A stretch of 64,000 nt of DNA from Eriocheir sinensis. Its lineage: Eukaryota > Arthropoda > Malacostraca > Decapoda > Varunidae. This document shows positions 24,094 through 37,812 of this stretch, in pieces. The stretch's first letter is position 1, and each line of letters begins with the position of its first letter. Below the pieces are notes generated by a model. That model saw nothing but the letters and a program-made list of their open reading frames with translations. It was not told the DNA's origin and searched no databases. Where the stretch lies: NCBI RefSeq assembly GCF_024679095.1, contig NC_066577.1:699884-763883 (forward strand). Reading direction: 5' to 3'. The translations under genes and the position numbers were made by a program.

Positions 24094-26456
24094 ATTAAGA
24101 ACATAAGAACGCAGGAGTCTGCAAGAGGCCTGTAGGCCTGTACAAGGCAGCTCCTTTGACCCTAAGCTCCCGTGTATCTAACCCCACCTAATATCGCTGT
24201 CCATGAATTTATCTAGTCCATTTTTGAATGTGACAATTGTATTGGCACTCACCACATGACTGCTAAGCCTATTCCACTCATCCACCACCCTGTTAGTAAA
24301 CCAATTTTTGCCTATGTCCCTGTTGAATCTGAATTTATCCAGTTTAAACCCATTACTTCGTGTCCTACCCGGTTCTCTTACCAACAAAACCTTATGAATG
24401 TCTCCCTTATTAAAGCCCTTCATCCATTTATAAACCTCGATCATGTCTCCACGTACCCTTCGCCTTTCTAGAGAATGCAAGTTTAACTGCTTGAGTCTTT
24501 CCTCGTATGGCAAGTTTCTCAACCCCTGAATCATCTTAGTCATCCTCCTCTGCACCGATTCTAACATTTTGATATCCATTCTATAGTAAGGTGACCAGAA
24601 CTGAACCGCATAGTCAAGATGAGGTCTAACTAATGCTAAATATAGTTTGAGGAAGACTTCGGGGCTTCTGTTGCTTACGCTCCTTGAAATAAATCCCAGT
24701 ACCCTATTAGCTCGATTTCTAGCTTGAATGCATTGTGCCCTTGGACGGAGATCAGAGCTCACTAAGACCCCTAAATCCCTCTCGCACCCAGACCTGCTTA
24801 TGAGAGTGTCATTTAAGCAATAGTTATGTGAGGGGTTGCTCCTACCTACACTCAGAATACTGCACTTCCCTACATTGAACTCCATCTGCCATTTATCCGC
24901 CCAGTCATACAATCTGTTGAGTTCACCTTGGAGAATACTAGCGTCCTGATCCGACTCAATTACTCTACCGATCTTGGTATCATCTGCAAATTTACTAACA
25001 TCACTACTAATTCCTGTATCTAAGTCATTGATATAAATAATAAACAAAAGTGGACCTAATACCGAACCTTGTGGGACCCCACTCGTAACACATCCCCAGT
25101 CAGATCTTTTACCATTGATTTGCACTCTTTGCTTCCTATTGCTAAGCCACGCCTTGACCCAGTTCAAAACCTTACCCTCTACTCCGTGAGCCTGTAATTT
25201 AAGCAACAGTCGTTGGTGAGGAACTTTGTCAAACGCTTTACTAAAATCAAGATAGATTACATCATAATTTTCATCTCTGTCAACCGCCTCAAATACTTTA
25301 TTGTAGAAGGACAAGAGATTGGTGAGGCATGACCTACCTTTTGTGAACCCATGCTGCGAGTCGTGTATTTTGCTATGTTTCTCTAAATGCTCCCGAATGT
25401 TCCTGGCTATTATGGACTCCAGCATCTTGCCTATAACCGATGTTAAGCTAATTGGGCGATAGTTTGAAGCAACTGACCTGTCCCCCTTTTTAAAAATCGG
25501 CGTCACATTAGCTACTTTCCATAGGCTCGGCACATAGCCAGTATTTACCGACATCTTAAAGATGTCGGTTAATGGGTCACTGAGAACATCACCTAATTCC
25601 TTTAATACCCTCGGAAATATCCCGTCAGGACCTGGCGACTTGTTCTTCTTAAGCTTATCTATCTCATCCTGAACTACTTGCCTGGTAATGATTATATCCC
25701 TCAATTTATCGCCATCCCCGCCCTCGTACACCTGAACTCTTTCCGGTATAGTCGTTCGATCCTCCTGTGTGAATACTGAAAGGAAGTAGTCGTTCAACAA
25801 TGTGCTCATATTTTCGTAGTTTTCTACTAGCTCCCCTGTGTTTGTTTTCAGCGGTCCAATTTTCTCCCGTGTTTTTGTTCTATACATCTGAAAGAAGCCC
25901 TTAGGATTACTTTTCGCCTCATTTGCTACTTTGATCTCATAGTTCCTTTTTGCTATCCTGGTGTTTTTCTTAACTAATCTAGATAGTTCGACGTACCGGC
26001 CCCTGAGATGTGTTTCCCCATTCTTTATTTTCTGATAAATTCCCTTCTTTAACCCAATCTCGTGTTTTAGTCCACGAGTCATCCACTTAGGAGCATTGTT
26101 TTCTTTTCTAAGTGATCGCTGTGGTATATGCTGTCCTTGCCCCTCTACTATTACTCTAACTAAATTATTGTAAGACATTTCTACCTGGTTCTCCTGGCTC
26201 TCCAATCCGCAGTTCTGGCCCTCATGAATCCCTAGATTATCCCAGTTTATCCCTTCAAGATGTCTACGAAGCCCCTCGTAATTTGCTCTTCTGAAATCTG
26301 GCACTAACACTGGGTTTGGTTTGCGGGTTACCGCCCAGTCTAAGCTAAAACGAACCGTTCTGTGGTCACTATTTCCTAACTCTCCGCCCACCTCCAACTC
26401 ACGTAGCAAGTTCCCATTATTGGTTAGGACTAAGTCTAATATGTTATCTCCTCTCT
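24094..26456 (-). mobile_element. CR1-like LINE, 5'-truncated, otherwise intact
   Basis: Minus strand. It starts inside the endonuclease C-terminus at about 26456, contains one uninterrupted ORF2 frame to 24178 and an 84-bp 3' UTR ending TTCTTATGTTCTTAATTC, the short A-poor terminus typical of CR1/L2-type elements. It directly follows, in the same orientation, the stop codon of another LINE (26457-29014). An intact reading frame over 740 codons marks it as one of the youngest LINE insertions here. Confidence 0.88.
24178..26409 (-). CDS. CR1-like LINE ORF2: endonuclease remnant, reverse transcriptase, C-terminal domain
   Basis: 743 codons without a stop. Residues 1-25 are the end of the APE-type endonuclease (GNSDHRTVRFSL, the SDH catalytic box). 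A linker of about 220 residues follows, then the RT domain: KSPGPDGIFPRVLKEL, FKKGDRSVASNYRPISLTSV, QHGFTKGRSCLTNLL, YLDFSKAFDKVPHQRLL (catalytic Asp), [30 protein letters not shown] (catalytic F-A-D-D), DLGVLVSSDLRP. The C-terminal region has [30 protein letters not shown] and TNRVVDEWNRLS. The open frame continues upstream to the truncation (NILDLVLTNNG), so the Met is not the real start. It works in cis on the element's RNA; here it is probably silent. Confidence 0.88.
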   Translation of the reverse strand: MLRELEVGGELGNSDHRTVRFSLDWAVTRKPNPVLVPDFRRANYEGLRRHLEGINWDNLGIHEGQNCGLESQENQVEMSYNNLVRVIVEGQGQHIPQRSLRKENNAPKWMTRGLKHEIGLKKGIYQKIKNGETHLRGRYVELSRLVKKNTRIAKRNYEIKVANEAKSNPKGFFQMYRTKTREKIGPLKTNTGELVENYENMSTLLNDYFLSVFTQEDRTTIPERVQVYEGGDGDKLRDIIITRQVVQDEIDKLKKNKSPGPDGIFPRVLKELGDVLSDPLTDIFKMSVNTGYVPSLWKVANVTPIFKKGDRSVASNYRPISLTSVIGKMLESIIARNIREHLEKHSKIHDSQHGFTKGRSCLTNLLSFYNKVFEAVDRDENYDVIYLDFSKAFDKVPHQRLLLKLQAHGVEGKVLNWVKAWLSNRKQRVQINGKRSDWGCVTSGVPQGSVLGPLLFIIYINDLDTGISSDVSKFADDTKIGRVIESDQDASILQGELNRLYDWADKWQMEFNVGKCSILSVGRSNPSHNYCLNDTLISRSGCERDLGVLVSSDLRPRAQCIQARNRANRVLGFISRSVSNRSPEVFLKLYLALVRPHLDYAVQFWSPYYRMDIKMLESVQRRMTKMIQGLRNLPYEERLKQLNLHSLERRRVRGDMIEVYKWMKGFNKGDIHKVLLVREPGRTRSNGFKLDKFRFNRDIGKNWFTNRVVDEWNRLSSHVVSANTIVTFKNGLDKFMDSDIRWG

Positions 26457-27284
26457 CTAGTTGATATTTATATCATTATCAAGCAAGTAGTGTTTTAGTC
26501 TTTTTCTGAACACTTGTATGGTACTTGATAGTGTTACATGGTGTGGGAGAGCGCTCCATAGCCTGGGACCTTGTACTAGGAGCGAACGTGTCCCGCAGTG
26601 TGTGTTGGTGTGGGGAACATGTAGGTTGTCCCGCTGTCTTGTTGTGTACCTGCTCCGTGTCACCTCAGTTGTGGTTGGCAGCTGCAGGAACCACTCTGGA
26701 TACATTTTACATTTTATCTTATATACAGTTACAAAAATTATCTTCTTGTTCATTTTAAGCCAGTGCAATTGTGTTATGAAGGGGGCGGCGTGGTCCCGCC
26801 TCCTCGCTCCCCCAATACATATCTTTGCTGCAAAGCTCTGTAGTTTTAGTACTCGCTTAATTAGTGTGCTATTTGTAGTGCCGTAAACTGGTAGGCAATA
26901 ATTAATGATACTTAGAGCAAGTGATTCAATAGCTATTTTACGTGTTACATTCTCAAATTTATCTTTAATTCTGTTTATGAACATTAGAGTACCAATGACT
27001 TTCTTGTGGGTTTCGTTAATATGTATGTTAAACGTCAAGTGGGAGTCCATGTAAACGCCAAGGTTTTTGATGTGTTTGCTGGGAGTGATGGGAGTGTTGT
27101 CAAAAAGGAGAGTGGTGTTTTGGGGAATTTGTTTGATAACTGACCTGGTCCCAATAAAGATACACTGGGTTTTGTTAGTGTTCAGTAACAGGCCGTTTTT
27201 GTTAAAGTATTCCCTGGCCAGTGAGAAGGTCGTTTGTGCCGCCGTGATGAGGTCAGGCAGTGCATCAATAGTACCAGTGTTCAC
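26457..27284 (-). pseudogene. LINE ORF2, second half (RT palm to C-terminus)
   Basis: Continues the 27311-28891 frame after a frameshift. The sequence just before the listed Met encodes IFVNDLAEAIHG and QYADDTQLV, so the catalytic YADD is present at the junction. Downstream motifs are NKTQCIFIGT, IKNLGVYMDSHL, YCLPVYGTTN, VQGPRLWSALPHHV and a C-terminal FRKRLKHYLL. There is no obvious zinc finger. Ends at TAG abutting the neighbouring LINE. Confidence 0.8.
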
Positions 27285-27310
27285 GAGCTGCGTGTCGTCT
27301 GCGTACTGGA

Positions 27311-28891
27311 CTATCTCGCATCCATGTATTGCTTCAGCAAGGTCGTTGACAAAAATGACGTAAGAATTGGTCCTAATATTGAGCCTCGACGAACTCCGTA
27401 TTTTATCGGTGCAGTCGCAGACGTGGTGTTATTCACTTTAACTTTTTGACTTCTGTCATTTAAATAGTCATGGAACCAAAAAGAGTCTATGTTAACCTTG
27501 AGTAGTTTATTTATGAGGGTTTCGTGTTTTACGCTATCGAAGGCTTTTGATAGGTCGCACAACGTTATAAGGGATAATTTCTTCTCATCCATATTTCTGT
27601 ATAGTTTATTTGTAACTGTAGTTAGGGCGGTCTCAGTTGAAAGTTTAGGTCTAAAGCCGTGTTGATTGTTAGAGAGAAGTTTCTTGGACTCTAGGAAGGT
27701 AGTCATCTGTTGGGCTACAATTTTCTCTAATAACATTGAGAGAATAGGTAACAGTGATATTGGGCGATAATTGTTTACGTCGTCCCTGTCTCCGTTTTTA
27801 TAGATAGGTATGACGGTCGCGTGTTTCCACATGGTAGGGAATTTTCCTGTAACAATCGACGTGTTGATGATAGTAGTGATGGATGTGATCGTAACTGGTA
27901 GTGAATCTTTGATGTACTGAAGTGCAGTCCCATCTGGACCGGCGGAGCTAGTGTTCTTTAGGTGTTTGATAGTTAATATGACTGTGTTCATGTCTACGGG
28001 GCTGGGCCTGAAAAGATGACGGTGATTTATATCTTGTTGGGGGATAATACAGTTTTGATTTGTAATGCTGAGATTGTTTTGCGTTTTTAGGAGGGTGCGT
28101 TCCCCCACGTTAACAAACAGGTCATTGAATTTATTCGCCACTTCATTTTCATTAATGAAGTTGTTGTTATTAGTTTCTTTATTGTTGGGTGTGAGGTCTT
28201 TTATTATTCTCCAGGTGGCAGCTGAATTGCCTCGGCAGTCGTAGATTTTTTGTCGGTAGTAGGATTGTTCAGCATTTCGCAGTAGTGACTTTACTCTATT
28301 ACGATGGTGTTTATGTTGCTCTAGTAATTCAGCATCATTTCGATTTTGCTTTAGGCGCGCTTGGAGGGTGTTGCGTGTTGACATTGCTGAGCGAATTTCG
28401 TCGTTAATCCAGGGGGCAAAAGGCTTGTTGATTTCTTTTGTGACAAAAGGAGCGCATCGTTCCAAGCAATTTGATAGTACAGACGTGAGGGTGTTTACCT
28501 GTATGTCTACGTTGTCCGTGGAGGGAATTTCATTTATGGCGGGAGCAGCGCCTAGTAAGGCATCACAGAGCAGGTCTTTACTGTAAGCCCCAAGATGACG
28601 AAACGTTCTCATTTCTGGCTTGCGCTTAGGTTTGGTGATGTTAAACGTTGCCGTCATAAGGTCATGGTCGGCTATAGTGTTAGGTATTACGTCTTTGTGT
28701 ATAATTGTGTCCTGTTTGTTAGTGATAATGACGTCTAGAAGTGTGGCTGACTGAGGGGTGACACGGGTAGGTCTGTCAATAATCTGGTGTAATTTGTTTA
28801 TGCTTATTATGCTACTTAATTTATTTCCGTAGGATAGCAAATCATCATTTAGATCACCGAGCATATAAAAACATTTGTTTTTCAGGCACAT
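27311..28891 (-). pseudogene. LINE ORF2, first half (endonuclease and RT fingers)
   Basis: 526 codons; the frame is open upstream to about 29014 with EDLWISVQSRKLPS and IIGCVYRHPKAPPETF. Endonuclease boxes visible: GDLNDDLL (Asp/Asn), ATLLDVIITN and ADHDLM (His). RT part: SSAGPDGTALQYIKD, YKNGDRDDVNNYRPISLLP, QHGFRPKLSTETALT, LCDLSKAFDSVKHETL, and KYGVRRGSILGPIL, where the usual VPQG is changed to VRRG. The frame then shifts just before the YADD box. The Pro-Gln to Arg-Arg change in motif B would be expected to harm activity. Confidence 0.82.
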
Positions 28892-28987
28892 GTTTCTCAG
28901 GGTCTCGTGTATATAGTCAAAGGTTTCCGGAGGAGCTTTGGGGTGTCGGTAGACGCAACCAATTATTACTGAGGGTAGTTTTCTGCT

Positions 28988-29037
28988 CTGTACACTGATC
29001 CAGAGGTCCTCAATAGGACCTCTGGATCAGTGTACAG
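28988..29037. repeat. Perfect 23-bp inverted repeat at the LINE 5' truncation
   Basis: Arms 28988-29010 and 29015-29037 (CTGTACACTGATCCAGAGGT...) are exact reverse complements around a 4-nt loop CAAT. The left arm is LINE coding sequence (EDLWISVQ); the right arm is its inverted copy. Confidence 0.95.
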
Positions 29038-30245
<1,208 letters not shown>

Positions 30246-30623
30246 ACTCTTCCCTTTTTTCCTCATTTTCTGTTTTCTCTTTTCATATCTTAATAATTAC
30301 CAACTAGGAAACTATGCAGTCTCACAAGTTTCCTCTTTCTCCTTTTTCTTGCATTCTTTCCTCTTTCCTACTTTGTTTTACTCTTCCCTCCTCTCACTTT
30401 TCATTTCAATTCCATCTTTTCTCTCTGATTCCTTTTCTCCTCCTCAACCTCCTCCGTTTATGTGGAAATAACCGCGAATAATTAGAAATTAACACTTGCG
30501 ACCGTATACAGGCCTCCAAAACAACAGGCTGCCGACGACACTGCCCTGTACGAAGAGCTTCACTCTCTAACACAAAGCAAAGAAGCAATAATAATCGGGG
30601 ACTTTAATTGCCCTAACATTGAC

Positions 30624-30932
30624 TTGGGACAATTGACTATAGATCAAGAGGGTAACAGGCTTATAGAAATGGTGGAGGATTCGTTCCTCACTCAAGTTGT
30701 AACTCAACCGACAAGAGAAAACAATCTGCTGGATCTGGTACTAGTAAGTGACCTCGACCTCATTCGCGACTGTGAAGTTGGTGAGAAAATTAATTGTTGC
30801 GATCACCACTTAATCCGTTTTAATGTCAACATAAGTCTCAAACTCGTAGGGAATCCGTCAGTGATACCAAACTACAAAAAAGCAAATTTCTACCTAGCCC
30901 GTGAGCTGCTTCCCCCTGCAACCTGGGACTAA
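30624..30932 (+). pseudogene. CR1-like LINE endonuclease, C-terminal part
   Basis: Just upstream and in frame is AIIIGDFNCPNIDLG (the GDFN box); this frame continues with NNLLDLVLVSDLDLI and CCDHHLIRFNV, the ends of an APE-type endonuclease (DLV box and the DH catalytic pair, here CCDHH instead of SDH). Stops at 30932; the linker continues in another frame to about 31110 and as a further 112-codon frame at 31114-31452. Confidence 0.7.
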
Positions 30933-31698
30933 CTTAACCTCACCGACAATACAATCGATAACGTGTGGAACGACTTCGAAGATAAGCTTTTGGGGGTAGA
31001 GAAGGCTACAGTGCCTACGAAACCCAGGCGAGTAAATGGTGCCGTAGATCCACCGTGGATGACCAGAGAAATAAAAAGGGCAATAATCTTTAAAAAAATG
31101 GAATTATAACCTAATGAAAGAGAGTGACACAGCCGAAGCCAGTACACAGTACAACACCAGCCTCAGAGCTTGTCGCACCCTTATTCGGAGTAGTAAACGC
31201 AGCTATGAAAAACAAATAGCGCGCGACATGAAGACCAACTCCAAAAAATTCTTCACATACATCAGATCGAAAAAGAAAGTAAAATCCAATAATGGTCCCC
31301 TGACAGACGAGACTGGATCTGTAAATCAGGACAGTAAACAGATGGCCAGAATCCTCAACAATAACTTCGCTTCCGTATTCACAGTCGAGGACATCAAAAC
31401 CATTCCCGAGGGCCCTGACCCGCCTAAGAGGGATCACGCCCCTGAAAATTGACTCAATATTCGACCAAGAAGTGAAAAAGTATTTGGACAAACTCGACAC
31501 GAACAAGTCACCGGGACCCGACATTATGTCCCCACGGTTATTAAAAGAGCTTAAACAACAAATACTTCAGCCACTCACTAATTTATTCAACCGATCAGTT
31601 CAACTGAACAAGGTCCCGGAAGACTGAAAGATTGCAAACGTAACACCGATTATCAAATAGGAGACAAAAGCGTTGCATTAAACTACAGGCCCAAAAGT

Positions 31699-32332
<634 letters not shown>

Positions 32333-32386
32333 GAAATCATTCAGAAAGACCTCAATCACATTATCGAATGGTCGGAAAAATGGCAA

Positions 32387-33256
32387 ATGTCCTTTGATGT
32401 TGACAAATGCAAAGTCATGTACATTGGGTCCATAAATAATAACCACACTTACATCATGAATGGGAAACCTCTGCAGGCGATGCAGGAGGAAAAAGATCTT
32501 GGAGTCACTATCAACAGTGACCTGAAACACACGAATCACTGTAAAAAAGCATACAACAAAGCCAACACTATGCTCGGGTTCATAGCGAGGAACTTCGAGT
32601 GTAAAACGCCAGACGTGATGCTATCCTTGTATAATTCCATGGTAAGACCGCACCTCGAGTATGCAGTACAGTTCTGGCCTCCTAATTACTGTAAGGACAT
32701 TGATTTACTGGAAAGGATTCAACGACGCGCCACGAAAATGATTCCAACCTTAATGGCCCAACCGTACGAGGAAGGACTCAAGCGACTCAATCTCTTTACA
32801 TTGAAGAAAAGACGCCTAAGAGGGGATAAGATTCAAGTCTTCAAGTACTTGAAAAAAATAAATAATGTCGATTACTCCAAATTCTTTGAACTGCAAACCA
32901 ACTCAAGAACTAGAAATAACGGTTTACCCATTCAGTCGAGTCGATGTATCACAGACACTGAAAGGAGTTTCTATTCAAACCGAGTCATCCGCCACTGGAA
33001 CAATCTTCCCTCAGAAGTAGTTAATGCAAATACCATCAACTCCTTCAAATATATAATCGACCGCCATTTCGCTGCGTCGGGAATAAACTCAATATCGAGG
33101 TGCTTTCATTTGCTCCTCAACATCGAAGTGCTTTCATCTGCTCCTCAACATCGAGGTGCTTTCATCTGCTCCTCAACATCGATGTGCTTTCATCTGCTCC
33201 TCAAGCCCCAAGTGGCTGTCGAGCAGATTAAATCACCAAAGCGGGCGACCTCGTAA
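32387..33256 (+). pseudogene. CR1-like LINE ORF2 C-terminal region
   Basis: 289 codons: DKCKVMYIGSINNNHT, EKDLGVTINSDLKHTN, RPHLEYAVQFWPPNY, KKRRLRGDKIQVFKYL, SNRVIRHWNNLPSEV. The true end of the family protein is near FAASGIN at about 33090; beyond that the frame reads through the 28-bp tandem repeat of the 3' UTR. Confidence 0.78.
33096..33207. repeat. 28-bp tandem repeat, four units, in the LINE 3' UTR
   Basis: Units such as GTGCTTTCATCTGCTCCTCA ACATCGAG repeat four times with one or two changes each, beginning right after the LINE stop region. Confidence 0.92.
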
Positions 33257-33309
33257 TGAGCTAATAGGCTTTATGTTGCCTGCATTTCCATGTTCCCATG
33301 TTTCCTCCT

Positions 33310-33600
33310 CCTCCTCCCCGATCTTTAAAAAAGGAGATAAAAAAACAAGCCAGTAATTATCGTCCCATCAGCCTTACGTCTGTCCTAATTAAACTATTCG
33401 AAAAAATAATCAGGGATAAAATGATCACTTTCCTTGAAACAAATGATTTGATAACTGATAGTAAGCATGGATTTCGTAGTAGTCGGTCTTGCCTTACCAA
33501 CCTATTAACCTTTTTCAACGATGTTTATACATGTTGGGACGCCCGAAGCGTTTGATAAAGTTCCTCACGTTAGGCTTATTTCAAAACTGCGTTCTCACCC
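33310..33600 (+). mobile_element. CR1-like LINE, RT fragment
   Basis: Plus strand; encodes PIFKKGDKKTSQ, YRPISLTSVLIKLFEKII and SKHGFRSSRSCLTNLLTFF, then AFDKVPHVRLISKL after a shift. Both ends are truncated: it starts at RT motif 1 next to the CTC end of the previous LINE and stops abruptly in C/T-rich DNA. Confidence 0.8.
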
Positions 33601-33997
33601 TTCTTCCTCCCATTGGTCCTTTCCTTCCTTCCTTTTTTTCTCCGCCTCCTACCTGCTTTCCCCGCTCCCTCCTTTTCCCCACCCTTTCCCTTTTACCCTC
33701 TCCCTTTCCCCTCTCTTCACCCCTTCCTTTTCCCTTCTCTTCCTCCTTGCTCGCCTTCTGCTGGGTTTTCATCCTCCTCTGCTGATAGTTAACCTGTTTA
33801 CCTGTTGCTTTACTTGTGTGTTTAGCCAAGTATCTGCCCGTTTTTTTTTTTTTTTATCTGTAGGAATGTGTTTTATATTTGTATGTTATGTGCATGTTTG
33901 TCTTTTGCATGTTATTTCGGTATATCTTCTATAAAATGATATTTTCTGTTACATGTATGTATTTCATTTAATTATATAATATGCATATCTTTGTCTA
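33601..33997. other. Pyrimidine-rich then AT-rich DNA, no gene
   Basis: C/T-rich to 33780, a T14-15 run at 33841-33856, then ordinary DNA up to the SINE target site. Confidence 0.5.
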
Positions 33998-34010
33998 TTT
34001 TGTCTATTAT

Positions 34011-34309
34011 ACGCCTCCGTGGTCTAGTGGTTAACGTGCCTGGCTTCTATTCCGTGGGCCCGGGTTCGAATCCCGGCCCGGGCAATCGGCGTGCAGCTCA
34101 CCCAGCTGTTCATCCTCCCTTTCGGGCTGGTCGATAAATGGGTTCCTGGGGAAACCTGGGGAAGGTAAAATGTGGTAACCCGGATGTCACACTGGCCCTG
34201 TGTCCCGGGGTAATGGGCTCCCTCCCACCACAGGCTAAAAGGCCAATGTTACGGAGATGAGCACCGAGGCCACGCGCTGCTACAGCGTATGCCCCCAACT
34301 TTAGCTACC
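34011..34309 (+). mobile_element. tRNA-derived SINE, family 2, with 13-bp target duplication
   Basis: The 299-bp element starts with a tRNA-like head: A box TGGTCTAGTGG (34020-34030) and perfect B box GGTTCGAATCC (34063-34073) inside a GGGCCCGGG...CCCGGGCA stem. A GC-rich body follows, without an A tail. An exact 13-bp direct repeat TTTTGTCTATTAT lies on both sides (33998-34010 and 34310-34322), which fixes both ends. Pol III-driven, LINE-mobilised retroposon; presumably uses a partner LINE that does not need poly-A. Confidence 0.9.
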
Positions 34310-34322
34310 TTTTGTCTATTAT

Positions 34323-35888
34323 TGTTTTATTAATCTATTTTATGTACGTCTTGTTATCAGTGTCATGTGTACATCAGTATATGTATCGTGTGCGTTCGTC
34401 TGATGTTTCATGTTTCTTTGTGTATTTACCGATCAACGTATTTTTAGTTCTGAGCTAAAACTCTTAGGAAGTTACGTTCATATTTTGAGGTTAGTATTCA
34501 TGGTAAGAAATCCATGTGGTGAAAATATGAGAACGTAAATATTTACCTCCACAGTCAGAGAGGAAATCAAATGAGGGTTTTGGTGATGAGAGAAGTTAAC
34601 TTCCCTTATGTATTCCTTGTCGTAAATGGAGAAGAAACGTAATATAAATTAATTGAAAGGATATAATTAGGGGTCTGGAAAAGCGATAGAATAATAGGTT
34701 GAAGACTGGGAAATTAATGGATTTAAAAATAATACCGTAGAAAAAAAGGAGAGACTTTTTGGTGACTGAAGAAGCGAGTAAAAGGAGAAAGAAATCTGAA
34801 AATAGATTATACTAAAAAAAAGTGAAAGAGAAGGGATGAAAAAAGATAAAAAATACCTTTGGACTGGAAGAAGATAAATAACAAATATTCTTGGCTGTCT
34901 CTCATTACTACAGATACAAATAAAACATATGGAGACCTTGTGGAAAATATACTAAATGAGAAAGGATTAGAGGAAAGGAATAGTAGAAGGTGTCGCCTAA
35001 CACGAAAAGAAAGAATCCGTAAAAAAAGATAACAAAGCTGGTTGTCTTCAGTTATTACAGAAACCGGTAGATGAAAGGAAAGAAAGAAAATGAGGGGAGA
35101 GAAAAAGCTAAAAGGAAAGATGAAGTAGTTGAGATAAAAGAGGAGCCGAGGATCCCTTGGGTCGCCTCGTGCTCAGGCCATTACAGAGGAGGTGTGGAGG
35201 CTGAGAGGCGGCGAGGAGGCGCGGGGAGGATGCGGACGAGGAAGGAAGAGGGAAAGAAGACAGATGGAAGAGAGATAGTGAAGAAAACGTGAAGAGGAAC
35301 AAACAGTAAAGAAAAATATGGAAAAAGATGATGAATGTAGTAAGAGGGAAAGGAAAATAAGAGGAAAAAGAAAACAGGAGGAAAAGGACTAACAGGGGAA
35401 AGAAAGTAAGAGGGGGAGGAAGTAAGAGAAAATGGAAACTTAGTGGAAAAGAAAGTATGAGGAAAATAATGTAAAAGGGAACGGACAGTAAGAGGAAAAG
35501 GAAGAAAAGGAAAGTAGAAGGAAAGGAAATAAGATGAAAATGAAGTAAGAGGAAGAGGATACCAAGAGGAGAAAGTAAGAGTAAAGAAAGATTGCCGCCT
35601 TCCCCTCAGCACACACACCTGCCTGACATAACGAGGCGCAGGAGGAAGAGGAGGGAGAGGGAGAGAATTAAGAGACTAAACACTCTTTTTTTACAACGCT
35701 TGTATTAAACACGAGCATTATACTTTGTTCATTCTAATTGTGTTTATATCGGACCACTGCGTCGGCGGGGAGTTTTTATTGTTTTATTTTATTTGATCTT
35801 TTAATCCGTCTCTCGACCGAGGTGACTGCGCCATCAATTTTTCTCTTTTCCATCTGTCTAGCTTTGTGTTAGGCTTGGTAACGGTGAC
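34323..35888. other. AT-rich then purine-rich DNA, no gene
   Basis: 34323-34700 ordinary AT-rich; 34740-35660 strongly A/G-rich (AGGAAA, GGAAAAG phrases). The CpG-bearing patch at 35150-35240 lies inside it but has no conserved frame. Confidence 0.55.
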
Positions 35889-35918
35889 GGAGGAGGAGGA
35901 GGAGGAGGAGGAGGAGGA
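35889..35918. repeat. (GGA)n repeat
   Basis: Ten GGA triplets, followed by GGT/GAT-rich degenerate triplets to 36060. Confidence 0.93.
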
Positions 35919-36522
35919 AGAGAATGGGGATGAATTTTGATGGTGAATGGTGGTGGTGGTGTTGGTGGTGTCAGTGTGCGTAAAGTGCCTCTAGGGATGA
36001 GTGTGGTGAGTGAAGATGGTGGTGATGGTGTGAAATGAAGGTGATGATGATGTTCGTTTAGAATAAATGTTGGGTGAATATTGCAGCAGTGGTGAGGATG
36101 CTCAAAGGAAGATGGTGAGGATAGCCGAGGGGTGTTTACTGAAGAATGTGGCAGTGGTTGCGATAGGGATGATGAATTATTATATTTTTGACCTAACTCG
36201 GACACTGGAATAGGCTGTTTATTTCCATCACCACAGCTACAACCTTTCCCAACATCATTTTCTTGCCAGCAGCACCTTTTGCTAACTATTCTTTCCCTAA
36301 CTTATATGTTGGAATTATCGCATTTTCCCCAGTTCATTCATTCCTATTTTTTTTTATACTTAAGCGATGTAGTAAGATTTTTTTTTTTTCATTACCACAG
36401 ACTCACCCATTACAATTTGCATCTCTTCCCCTTACTTGAACGTTCTCATAAGCTTTTCTTCTCACGGTCAAGGTCACGCCCACGACTGACTTGCTCCCCT
36501 GACGAACGGTGAAATAGATTAG
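35919..36522. other. No gene; GGTG-rich left part
   Basis: Triplet-biased DNA on the left, ordinary on the right; no conserved frame. Confidence 0.45.
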
Positions 36523-36573
36523 TCCTCCTCCTCCTCCTCCTCCTCCTCCTCCTCTCCCTACATTCCACTCCCT

Positions 36574-36629
<56 letters not shown>
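36523..36629. repeat. (CCT)n and (CA)n microsatellites
   Basis: CCT triplets at 36523-36554 and a perfect CA run at 36576-36629 separated by 21 bp. Confidence 0.95.

Positions 36630-37812
<1,183 letters not shown>

Larger units (their letters stand above)
26457..29014 (-). mobile_element. Second LINE family, 5'-truncated, ending exactly at its ORF2 stop
   Basis: Minus strand. It enters in the endonuclease domain (GCVYRHPKAP, then GDLND) at about 29014, has one frameshift near 27311 inside the RT domain, and ends at the stop codon TAG (26459-26457), where the CR1-like element begins with no intervening UTR. Its 5' end carries a 23-bp perfect inverted duplication (28988-29037). The protein differs from the CR1-like copies (motif QGPRLWSALPHHV near its C-terminus), so it is a separate family. 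Confidence 0.85.

Noticed and set aside
34011..34085. Functional tRNA gene
   Set aside because: The B box and T stem are good, but the 5' segment does not pair with the 3' end as an acceptor stem, and the sequence continues into a SINE body with a 13-bp target duplication.
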